From: Sulfuricellaceae bacterium
GTDB taxonomy: Bacteria; Pseudomonadota; Gammaproteobacteria; Burkholderiales; UBA9220
Reading direction: 5' to 3'
Assembly (NCBI GenBank): GCA_019911985.1
Contig: JAIOJO010000022.1
Span: forward strand, 1 to 5,019
Length of the DNA: 5,019 nt
The notes beneath the pieces are model-generated. The model saw nothing but the letters and a program-made list of their open reading frames with translations. It did no database searches and had not been told where the DNA came from. A program made the translations under genes and the position numbers. Below, in pieces: positions 1 to 5,014 of this stretch (position 1 is its first letter; each line of letters begins with the position of its first letter).

Positions 1-1
1 G

Positions 2-412
2 GATGCGGCGCTGAAAAACCAAGCGCAAACGATACTCGACGCCGTCGGCAAAACCGTGTGGCTGGAACGCGAAGAGCAGATGGACGCCATCACCGCCGTA
101 TCCGGCAGCGGGCCGGCCTATGTGTTTTATTTCCTCCAGGCCATGCAGGAAGCCGCTGTGGAACTCGGCTTCGATAGCGAAACCGGCAAAACCCTGGCGC
201 TCGAAACCCTGATCGGCGCGGGCCGGCTGGCGGCCGGCAGCCCCGAGGATTTCGCTACCTTGCGCGCCAACGTCACTTCCAAGGGCGGCACCACCGAGCG
301 CGCCATCGCCACGATGGAAGCCGCCGAAGTGCGCGCCAACATCGTCAAGGGCATCCACGCCGCCAACGCCCGCTCGGCGGAACTGGGCAACGAACTCGGA
401 AAGGCGAATTAA
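2..412 (+). CDS. proC: Pyrroline-5-carboxylate reductase, C-terminal half (5' end outside window)
   Basis: This is the last 136 codons of ProC, which reduces 1-pyrroline-5-carboxylate to L-proline with NAD(P)H in the cytoplasm, the final step of proline synthesis. The reading frame is open from base 2, so the gene is cut by the window edge; family members are about 270 residues, so roughly half is present. Visible landmarks are the dimerisation-domain stretch DAITAVSGSGPAYVFYF (window residues 28-44) and the family signature around LRANVTSKGGTTERAI (87-102), which holds the substrate-binding Ser/Thr and Gly residues. The NADPH-binding Rossmann domain would lie upstream. It ends with TAA two bases before yggT, which suggests co-transcription. 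The C-terminus looks normal for the family and no disruption is visible. Confidence 0.96.
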   Translation, partial: DAALKNQAQTILDAVGKTVWLEREEQMDAITAVSGSGPAYVFYFLQAMQEAAVELGFDSETGKTLALETLIGAGRLAAGSPEDFATLRANVTSKGGTTERAIATMEAAEVRANIVKGIHAANARSAELGNELGKAN

Positions 413-414
413 TC

Positions 415-993
415 ATGCTGGCTCAAGCGCTGCAATTCCTGCTCGAATCCATAGGCAACTTCTTCGTGCTCGCGCTGCTGCTGCGCTTTTATCTGCAGTT
501 GACGCGGGCACCCTTCCGCAACCCTTTCGCCCAATTCGTCGTGGCCTTGACCGATTTCGCGGTCAAACCTCTACGCCGCATCGTTCCGGGGCTGGCGGGT
601 CTGGATTTGTCCTCGCTGCTGGGCGCATGGCTGATCGAATTTGTCCTGCTGTTCGCCGTGCTGGCCTTGAGCGGCTTTCCGCTGCTGGCCGCCGGCTTCG
701 GCGTGATTCCGGGGGTCGCTTTCTGGGCGGCGGTCAAGCTCGCCGGGCTGACGCTGTATATCTTGATGGGGGCGGTTTTAATTCAGGCGCTGCTCAGTTG
801 GGTAAACCCTTACACGCCACTGGCACCTTTGCTGCACGCGCTGGCTGAACCTTTATTGCGCCCGGTGCGGCGCATCGTGCCGACGGTGGGCGGCGTGGAT
901 TTATCGCCCTTGGCGGTGCTGTTAGTTATCCAGTTGCTGCTGATGGTGCCGCTCGCGCTGCTCGAACGCCTCGCCTATAGCCTGATTTTCTAA
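415..993 (+). CDS. yggT: YggT family integral membrane protein
   Basis: A 192-residue, very hydrophobic protein close to the usual length of YggT (about 190 residues). Two homologous YGGT units are visible. The first contains LRFYLQLTRAPFRNPFAQF (23-41) and PLRRIVPGLAGLDLS (52-66). The second contains LLSWVNPYTPLAPLLHAL (126-143) and PLLRPVRRIVPTVGGVDLS (146-164). The repeated PxRRIVP-G-xDLS motif shows internal duplication. Likely membrane segments are at about 5-28, 65-95, 100-128 and 163-188. The biochemical function of the family is not settled; osmotic-stress or cation-related and division-related roles have been proposed for relatives. A GGAAAGG ribosome site (398-404) lies ten bases before the ATG, inside the end of proC. 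The proC-yggT-yggU order is common in proteobacteria. Confidence 0.94.
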   Translation: MLAQALQFLLESIGNFFVLALLLRFYLQLTRAPFRNPFAQFVVALTDFAVKPLRRIVPGLAGLDLSSLLGAWLIEFVLLFAVLALSGFPLLAAGFGVIPGVAFWAAVKLAGLTLYILMGAVLIQALLSWVNPYTPLAPLLHALAEPLLRPVRRIVPTVGGVDLSPLAVLLVIQLLLMVPLALLERLAYSLIF

Positions 994-997
994 GGCC

Positions 998-1291
998 ATG
1001 GCCGCCTGGTATCGCCACGACGACAGGCGCCGGGTATTGATCCTGAGCCTGTACATCCAGCCGGGCGCCAAGCGCACCGAAGTGGCGGGCCTGCACGGCG
1101 AAGCGCTCAAAATCCGCATCGCCGCGCCGCCGGTAGATGGCGCGGCCAACGACGAACTGATCGCCTTCCTGAAAAAAACCTTGGGCGTGCCCGCCAGCCA
1201 TATCCACCTCAAGCATGGCTTGAGCGGGCGCAGCAAGGTCGTGGAAATACAGCCGCCTTGCGCATCGCCGGAAGTCTTGCTGCAGAAATAG
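998..1291 (+). CDS. yggU: DUF167 / YggU family protein
   Basis: A 97-residue cytoplasmic protein of the small DUF167 (YggU) family, normally about 95-100 residues, of unknown biochemical role. The family pattern is clear: YIQPGAKRTEVAGLHG (19-34), then LKIRIAAPPVDGAANDELI (37-55), then the LGVP...GLSGRSKVVEI block (62-84). The ATG is four bases after the yggT stop, and TAAGG (991-995) overlapping that stop can serve as a weak ribosome site. The start is therefore coupled to yggT. The last dozen residues (PPCASPEVLLQK) lie beyond the conserved core and abut the rearranged intergenic region; I cannot tell whether this tail is native or was altered when DNA inserted downstream. Confidence 0.93.
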   Translation: MAAWYRHDDRRRVLILSLYIQPGAKRTEVAGLHGEALKIRIAAPPVDGAANDELIAFLKKTLGVPASHIHLKHGLSGRSKVVEIQPPCASPEVLLQK

Positions 1292-1298
1292 AGGAAAG

Positions 1299-1436
1299 CG
1301 TTTTCACGCGGCCACGGAAGATCTCTGGCTGGGAGCCATTGCGGAGGCCTTTGGCGTGCATTACATTACGGTGAGCCAGACGATAAGTGCTTTTGAATCG
1401 AAACATCGCAATAAAGTGTGATTTTGCAAGATTTGA
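1299..1436 (+). pseudogene. Relic of a REP-associated (RAYT-type) transposase, C-terminal end only
   Basis: In the frame through base 1311 the DNA reads AIAEAFGVHYITVSQTI and then FESKHRNKV. This resembles the helix-turn-helix tail found at the C-terminus of many RAYT / Y1-type transposases, where a G-V-H-Y-x-T-V-S core is characteristic. A TGA at 1419-1421 interrupts it. The same frame then continues with four residues FCKI and a second TGA (1434-1436), resembling the short Cys-Lys-Thr endings I know from such proteins. There is no start codon, no catalytic HUH or tyrosine region, and not enough space upstream before yggU ends at 1291. It is therefore a fragment, not a gene. The identification rests on motif memory over about 40 residues; an unrelated HTH fragment is possible. 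Confidence 0.45.
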
Positions 1437-1534
1437 CCCTGTGTTTGTGGTTCCATCGCAAGGTCGATGGGCTGATGCTGATGCAAGCCGGCGCTTGAGG
1501 CAAGATGCAACAATGATACTTTTTCTACAGCCTC
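1437..1534. other. Non-coding stretch between transposase relic and first integron-like core site
   Basis: No open frame of note. There is a small inverted repeat, CCATCG / CGATGG, around 1453-1470. The bases GGTCGATGGGCTGATGCTGA (about 1462-1481) faintly resemble the GTCGATG...TGATG...ATG part of class 1 attI sites, which likewise lie a few tens of bases before a GTTRRRY core. The resemblance is weak, and no integrase gene is present where attI would require one. I see no convincing promoter. Confidence 0.3.
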
Positions 1535-1541
1535 GTTAGGC
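1535..1541 (+). repeat. Integron-type core site GTTAGGC (start of cassette 1)
   Basis: GTTAGGC matches the GTTRRRY core consensus at which integron integrases cut, after the G. It lies ten bases before the ATG of the EEP gene, the very short leader typical of gene cassettes. The bases CTCGTTAGGC are echoed by CTCGTTGGGC at the far end of the gene (2309-2318). A seven-base match alone is expected by chance fairly often; the paired placement around one gene gives it weight. Confidence 0.5.
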
Positions 1542-1550
1542 CACAGTCAC

Positions 1551-2243
1551 ATGCGCCTTGTCACCTGGAATTGCTGTCGTGGGCAATATGCAAAGAAAGT
1601 TCCGCTTCTTGAACCGCTCGCGCCGGATATTGCCGTGATCCAAGAATGTGCCAAGCCGGTGGCAGAATCAAATCGTTGCCTTTGGTTTGGCGATAATCCG
1701 CGCCAAGGGGTTCTCATCCAGTCGTGGGGTTCCTACACCGTCCATCCTCTGCCGCCCATTCCAGATGTTCCGAAGTACATCATTCCGATTCAGGTTCATG
1801 GGCCAGCCGACTTTGTGCTCTTCGCAGTCTGGTCAAAGGTGAACGCGCGGTACCGCTACGTTGAGGCTGTTGTTCGTGCCGTCGAGCTTTATCAAGATCT
1901 ATTCGCCGCCTCGCCTAGCGTACTCATCGGCGATCTGAATTCAAATGCAATATGGGATAACACCCACCCGACGGAGCTAAACCATTCAGCATTGGTCAAA
2001 CAGCTCGATCGTCTTGGGCTGTCAAGCTCTTATCACCACTTTTTTGGTGAGGCGCATGGAGCGGAAACGCGCCCAACCTACTACTTTCATTGGAATAAAC
2101 AGAAGCCCTTTCACATTGACTACTGCTTTGTTCCCGTCTCGTGGGTCTCCAACATCCGAAGTGTCGAAATCGGCTCCTATGGTGAATGGCAGCATCATAG
2201 CGATCACCGCCCCTTACTCGTAGAGGTCGCCAATGTGGCCTAA
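1551..2243 (+). CDS. Endonuclease/exonuclease/phosphatase (EEP) family protein
   Basis: A 230-residue protein of the EEP (DNase I / exonuclease III-like) superfamily, metal-dependent phosphodiesterases acting on nucleic acids or other phosphoesters. The catalytic set appears complete: Asn7 in TWNCCRG, Glu32 in VIQEC (metal ligand), Asp128 and Asn130 in LIGDLNSN, Asp190 in HIDYCFV, and the terminal Asp218-His219 pair in HHSDHRPLLVEV. There is no signal peptide or membrane segment, so it is probably cytoplasmic. It is shorter than exonuclease III (about 268 residues), and the true substrate cannot be read from the sequence. The ATG is ten bases after a GTTAGGC core site and has no clear Shine-Dalgarno, as in many cassette genes. 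Similar EEP proteins are, to my knowledge, recurrent passengers of integron cassettes. Its GC content is below that of its neighbours. An upstream start is unlikely because the leader is a recombination site. Confidence 0.87.
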   Translation: MRLVTWNCCRGQYAKKVPLLEPLAPDIAVIQECAKPVAESNRCLWFGDNPRQGVLIQSWGSYTVHPLPPIPDVPKYIIPIQVHGPADFVLFAVWSKVNARYRYVEAVVRAVELYQDLFAASPSVLIGDLNSNAIWDNTHPTELNHSALVKQLDRLGLSSSYHHFFGEAHGAETRPTYYFHWNKQKPFHIDYCFVPVSWVSNIRSVEIGSYGEWQHHSDHRPLLVEVANVA

Positions 2244-2297
2244 TCGGGTAAGGACCCCCGAATCGGGCATCGAGACATCGGGGTCACCCATTAGCCC
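2237..2297. repeat. Imperfect 19-bp hairpin with bulges on one arm only
   Basis: The arms pair as CTAAT (2240-2244) with ATTAG (2290-2294), GGGT (2246-2249) with ACCC (2286-2289), GACCCC (2253-2258) with GGGGTC (2280-2285), and GA (2260-2261) with TC (2278-2279). GG at 2237-2238 pairs with CC at 2296-2297 beyond one C-C mismatch. Unpaired extra bases (C2245, A2250-G2252, C2259) are all on the left arm. One-sided extrahelical bases are a hallmark of folded attC sites. No T-run follows, so a simple rho-independent terminator is less likely. Confidence 0.6.
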
Positions 2298-2318
2298 GCC
2301 TGAGCGTTCTCGTTGGGC
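2238..2318 (+). repeat. attC-like recombination site ending cassette 1 (atypical)
   Basis: The left box GCCTAAT (2238-2244) overlaps the EEP stop codon and nearly fits RYYYAAC. The right box GTTGGGC (2312-2318) fits GTTRRRY exactly. The two boxes can pair along all seven positions if two G-T wobbles are allowed. Between them lies a strong imperfect hairpin (see separate entry). The site is atypical: the hairpin closes before reaching the right box, leaving about 14 bases (2298-2311) unpaired on the right arm only. It may be a diverged attC, or an attC partly overwritten by another palindrome. Confidence 0.42.
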
Positions 2319-2385
2319 GTCAGCGGTCGCTTATCGCGGAGCATGGAATGATAATTACATTTTCCGTGCAATTTTGAAGCCAGCC

Positions 2386-2594
2386 ATGAAAGTCTATTCA
2401 GCGGTAATTAAGCGGTGCCCACAAACTGGCCTGTTCGTTGGTTTTGTTCCCGGTTTTCCCGGCGCTCATTCCCAGGGGGAAACGCTGGATGAAGTCAACC
2501 ACAACCTGCGCGATGTTATTGCAATGCTTCTGGAGGATGGAGAACCTATGCTGGAGCGGAGTTTGTCGGTGTTCAAAACGTCGCCGTCGCTTGA
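2386..2594 (+). pseudogene. hicB: HicB-family antitoxin, frameshifted near its C-terminus
   Basis: Residues 1-57 from the ATG at 2386 are a recognisable short HicB antitoxin: KVYSAVIKRCPQTGLFVGF, then VPGFPGAHSQGETLDEVN and VIAMLLEDGEPMLE. HicB normally binds and silences the HicA ribonuclease and represses its own operon. After codon 57 the expected tail is found in another frame: bases 2559-2594 read EFVGVQNVAVA then TGA. Restoring one base at about 2556-2558 (GAG-GCG-GAG instead of GAG-CGG-AG) gives a 69-residue protein ending three bases before the hicA ATG. As it stands, the frame runs on to 2634 with a 25-residue unrelated tail and overlaps hicA. The longer upstream frame from 2233 is not credible because it crosses the attC-like site. 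No strong ribosome site or promoter is seen; GATAAT at 2350-2355 is a possible -10 without a matching -35. Confidence 0.82.
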
Positions 2595-2597
2595 GGC

Positions 2598-2822
2598 ATG
2601 GGCAATATTCCCGTCCTCAAGCCCAATGAAGTAATCGCCATTCTCATCAAACTCGGCTTCATCGAAGTCCGCCAACGCGGATCACACAAATAATTCCGCG
2701 ATACCGCAGGCCACTGCACAACGGTTCCGTTTCATCAAGGTCGAGACATCTCCCCAATTTTGCTGCGTCAAATCGCCAAAGACATCGGCCTCGCGCTTGA
2801 TGGGTTGCTCAAACACAGATAG
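2598..2822 (+). pseudogene. hicA: HicA-family toxin interrupted by an in-frame stop
   Basis: HicA toxins are small ribonucleases with a dsRBD-like fold that cleave mRNA and stall translation. The frame from the ATG at 2598 gives GNIPVLKPNEVIAILIKLGF and EVRQRGSHK, which includes the catalytic His30 in the GSH motif. A TAA (2691-2693) stands where family members usually have Gln in GSHKQF. Beyond it the frame stays intact: FRDTAGHCTTVPFHQGRD, ISPILLRQIAKDIGLALDGL and LKHR, to TAG at 2820-2822. With the stop read as Gln the protein would be 74 residues, a normal HicA length. One C-to-T change explains the lesion. The 31-residue product lacks most of the fold and should be inactive. No frameshift is visible, so decay is recent. 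The final TAG abuts an attC-like left box. Confidence 0.88.
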
Positions 2823-2853
2823 CCCAACCAGGCAGTCAACACGGACGCTGCGC
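2822..2853 (+). repeat. Left half of an attC site, truncated
   Basis: GCCCAAC (2822-2828) is an exact match to the RYYYAAC left box and begins on the last base of the hicA stop codon. It is followed by AGTCAACACGGACGCTGCGC (2834-2853), which I recognise as a common inner left arm in environmental cassette attC sites. A complete site would continue with a mirror arm such as GCGCAGCG...CCGGTTA and a GTTRRRY box. Instead the sequence changes at 2854 to ACCCCTCTCTC with no mirror arm nearby. The truncation marks a deletion or rearrangement breakpoint. Confidence 0.5.
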
Positions 2854-3063
2854 ACCCCTCTCTCATCTGTGCCCCTAGGCGGAACATCAGGAATATCCCA
2901 CATTTCCGGTAAGGTTTTCCCTCGTTTTTTATAGGACTTTCCCTGATTCTATTCGGTTTTTTGCTGGGATATGCTGAATACCCGCCGGTATCGCTTATTC
3001 TCGAAAAACAATATTCACCCTGCAAACTTTATGGCGGCGTGTTTGCGAACTTAAATGGACACC
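2854..3063. other. Non-coding leader region with TTTCCC-type repeats upstream of the large gene
   Basis: No credible gene on either strand. The stretch from about 2900 is AT-richer than the flanks and holds AGGTTTTCCCT (2912-2922) and AGGACTTTCCCT (2933-2944). Their shared TTTCCCT is spaced 22 bases apart, about two helical turns, as expected for a pair of protein-binding sites. ATACC-CGCC-GGTAT around 2979-2992 is a short inverted repeat. The promoter of the downstream gene should be here, but I cannot assign -35 and -10 boxes with confidence. Confidence 0.35.
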
Positions 3064-3069
3064 AGGAGG
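3064..3069 (+). promoter_or_regulatory. Strong Shine-Dalgarno AGGAGG deciding the start at 3079
   Basis: AGGAGG is a perfect anti-16S match and lies nine bases before the ATG at 3079. The in-frame ATG at 3055 would place this motif inside the coding region and has no ribosome site of its own, so 3079 is the preferred start. Confidence 0.85.
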
Positions 3070-3078
3070 AAACCAACC

Positions 3079-4965
3079 ATGAGCTACATCTTCAAAGGCC
3101 GCTTGTGCGGCTACATCTGCCCGGAGTGCCCGGAGCCCCTGTCCGGCGTCACGGTGCGGCTCTACCGTGCAGCCCAAACGAACCTCACGGCCTTGGCGGT
3201 GGCCAGCCCCAAAGATACCTTCGCGATACTCTCCGACGATGACGTCACGGCCAAGGCCGGGCGCTTGATCGCAGAAGCCAAGGCCGATGCCCAGGGCAAC
3301 TTTGTCTTCGAATTGGGCGAGGCGCAAAAATACGTCGGCGAGGCCTTCGATATCGACGTTTACTGCGGCACGGTGCCGCAGCATCCGCCGGGACCCCGCC
3401 CGCTGCAATTCTCGATTACCACGCTACAACCGCAATGGCGCCAGACCGCGCGCGACATGATCGCGGCGTGGGAGTATTGCGTGCCGCAACGCTATTGGTG
3501 CGCGGTGCGCGCGCGATTCGACGCCTGGACCCTCTGCGGGTGCGTCACGGCATGCGACACCCAACAGCCCGTCATGGGCGTGCGCGTGTTCGCTTACGAC
3601 GTCGATTGGATCCAGGACGATCCGCTCGGCAACGCCATGACGGATGCGACGGGGCGCTTCCGTATCGACTACTCCAGCAGCGATTTCAAGCGCACGCCGT
3701 TCTCGCCGTTCATTAATCTGGAATTGACGGGGGGACCGGACGTTTACTTCCACATCGAGGCGGCGGACGGCACGCCGCTGTTGGTCGAGCCCTCCTCGCA
3801 GGGGCGCACGCCGGGGCGCGAGAACGTCGGGCACTGCTGCTGTGTCGATCTGTGCTTGAAAGAGCCGCCGCGGCAAGACCTTCCCACCATCCCGCTCTTC
3901 ACCAATGTCGGCCAATATCACGTCGATCCAGTCAACTACCACGATTTCACCGTCGATGGCTTGACCACGGCCGGCGGCTACGCCTTCACCGGCACCCTCC
4001 CGCTGATCGGCATCCTGCCCGACGGCCAGGTGTCGACCGACATGGAATATCGCTTCCGCATCGCCGAGTACGACCCCGCCACGGCAATGCTCGGGGCGGT
4101 CATGGACGTGGATACCTCCATGGTCAGCGCGACGTCCATCGGCAAGCTCCAATATTGGAGCTGGAACAGCGTTCTTAGTGCTTGGGAGGTCAAGTCCGCG
4201 GATTACTGGGTCAACAACCCCGGCGCCACGATCAGCATTCCGCAACCGGCGGGGCCGGCACTGGCGGTGAGTCTTAATAAGGATGTGGGTCCGGGCGGCT
4301 GGGTCCGGGTGCCGCGCGAGAATGGCTTGTTCCCCGGCGGCGTCGGGCGCTTCATTCCGCAAGGCGGCTTGATCAATCTGATGACCACAAAGCTGACCGA
4401 CGAGTCTTACGATCTCACCGTGCCCGCACCGGGGACGAGGGCCGGCGATAGCGTTCCGGCGGTGAAAAAATCGGGTGCCCACACCTTCAAGCTGTTCTTC
4501 GAGGCGCGCGATGTCGGCAACGTCGCGCTGTTGCCGGGCAGCAACGCGCTCGACAAGATCGTATTCAGCAATACGCATTACACCTACGTCCGTCATCCCT
4601 CCTGGGCGGGCAGCACGCCCACGACGCGGGGGGTGGTGTCGCTGGACATCCTGGAACTGGCGGCGCCGGGTGCCGGCTGCGGGAAGCTGAATAACGAGTT
4701 GCACGCCTTGTTTACGGTATATCACCCGTTCATGGGCAGCGCGCGCGTCTATTTCGAAGGCAATCCGGTGCTGCCCGCGGATTTGCCGCTTGCCATCGGC
4801 GGCGGCGAAGCGGTATCGCCGGCGGGTGGGCATCTGTTCGACATCTCGGCTCTGCAGCCTTGCGCCTACATCTTGTGGCTGGAGGCGACGCTGAACCTCA
4901 CCTCAGGATGGGGGCGCATCGCCGATGCCACGGCGTGGGATCACATCGCCTTCTGTAAGGGCTGA
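3079..4965 (+). CDS. Cysteine-rich protein with two tandem transthyretin/CnaB-like modules; function unknown
   Basis: A 628-residue protein I cannot assign to a named family. Two related N-terminal modules are visible. Module 1 (about 1-115) begins RLCGYICPECPEPLSGVTV and contains DAQGNFVFELG. Module 2 (about 147-262) begins TLCGCVTACDTQQPVMGVRV and contains MTDATGRFRIDY. The pattern LCG...C...P..GV.V followed by D..G.F.f is that of carboxypeptidase-regulatory / transthyretin-like or CnaB beta-sandwiches. Of 16 cysteines, 13 fall in the first 260 residues, clustered at 10/14/17, 153/155/159 and 253/254/255/259, and are candidates for metal binding or disulphides. The remaining 365 residues look beta-rich, with Gly/Pro turns and aromatic strands, and end HIAFCKG. 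No signal peptide, membrane anchor or sorting motif is seen, so cytoplasmic or non-classical export is possible. Codon use is GC-rich like the housekeeping genes and unlike the cassette genes. It appears monocistronic, with its own ribosome site and terminator. Confidence 0.85.
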   Translation: MSYIFKGRLCGYICPECPEPLSGVTVRLYRAAQTNLTALAVASPKDTFAILSDDDVTAKAGRLIAEAKADAQGNFVFELGEAQKYVGEAFDIDVYCGTVPQHPPGPRPLQFSITTLQPQWRQTARDMIAAWEYCVPQRYWCAVRARFDAWTLCGCVTACDTQQPVMGVRVFAYDVDWIQDDPLGNAMTDATGRFRIDYSSSDFKRTPFSPFINLELTGGPDVYFHIEAADGTPLLVEPSSQGRTPGRENVGHCCCVDLCLKEPPRQDLPTIPLFTNVGQYHVDPVNYHDFTVDGLTTAGGYAFTGTLPLIGILPDGQVSTDMEYRFRIAEYDPATAMLGAVMDVDTSMVSATSIGKLQYWSWNSVLSAWEVKSADYWVNNPGATISIPQPAGPALAVSLNKDVGPGGWVRVPRENGLFPGGVGRFIPQGGLINLMTTKLTDESYDLTVPAPGTRAGDSVPAVKKSGAHTFKLFFEARDVGNVALLPGSNALDKIVFSNTHYTYVRHPSWAGSTPTTRGVVSLDILELAAPGAGCGKLNNELHALFTVYHPFMGSARVYFEGNPVLPADLPLAIGGGEAVSPAGGHLFDISALQPCAYILWLEATLNLTSGWGRIADATAWDHIAFCKG

Positions 4966-4981
4966 GCTATAGAACCACGTC

Positions 4982-5014
4982 AAGGGGCTGCCGCACAAAG
5001 CGCGGCAGCCCCTT
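4982..5014 (+). terminator. Rho-independent-type terminator of the large gene
   Basis: A perfect 13-bp stem, AAGGGGCTGCCGC (4982-4994) with GCGGCAGCCCCTT (5002-5014), encloses a seven-base loop. It starts 16 bases after the stop codon. The tail ATCTT is T-poor within the window, which ends at 5019, so the full tract cannot be judged. The stem is symmetric and could also terminate transcription entering from the other side. Confidence 0.82.

Larger units (their letters stand above)
1535..2311 (+). mobile_element. Probable integron gene cassette 1 (EEP-family gene), 777 bp
   Basis: The unit runs from one GTTRRRY core site to the next and holds a single gene in the same orientation. The ten-base leader and the stop codon lying inside a left-box-like GCCTAAT are what a cassette shows. 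It is visibly lower in GC than the flanks (30 of 60 bases in 1561-1620, against 40 of 60 in 241-300), consistent with foreign DNA. No intI gene is in the window, so this would be part of an integrase-less attC cluster or the far part of a longer array. The attC at its end is atypical, which limits confidence. Confidence 0.5.
2312..2853 (+). mobile_element. Probable decayed integron cassette 2 (hicBA), right end missing
   Basis: The segment starts at the GTTGGGC core site (2312-2318), carries hicB and hicA in the same direction as cassette 1, and ends in what looks like half an attC site. Toxin-antitoxin modules, including HicAB types, are well known in large chromosomal integron arrays, where they are thought to stabilise the array. 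Both genes are broken and the closing right box is absent, so the unit could no longer be excised normally. Confidence 0.48.

Noticed and set aside
922..1236. Minus-strand open frames opposite yggT/yggU
   Set aside because: They are antisense shadows of two well-conserved genes and have no family features.
2350..2355. GATAAT as a -10 box for hicBA
   Set aside because: No acceptable -35 hexamer lies 15-19 bases upstream, so I did not call a promoter.
2233..2385. N-terminal 51-codon extension of hicB starting at 2233
   Set aside because: It overlaps the end of the EEP gene and runs through the attC-like hairpin and core site. The protein resembles HicB only from the ATG at 2386.
2598..2822. 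Programmed readthrough or recoding of the hicA TAA
   Set aside because: No readthrough context is visible, and the partner gene hicB also carries a lesion. Decay or a sequence error explains both more simply.
2768..3025. Minus-strand open frame of 85 codons over the leader region
   Set aside because: It runs antisense through the end of hicA, the half attC and the AT-rich leader. The protein has no recognisable pattern and there is no evident ribosome site.
3055..3078. Earlier in-frame ATG for the large gene at 3055
   Set aside because: The perfect AGGAGG lies inside this extension, nine bases before the ATG at 3079. The eight extra residues (MDTRRKPT) add nothing recognisable.
3424..4833. 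A 469-codon open frame on the minus strand inside the large gene
   Set aside because: It is Arg/Ala/His-rich low-complexity sequence with no motifs, typical of the antisense of a GC-rich gene. The plus frame has a ribosome site, a terminator and recognisable beta-sandwich modules.
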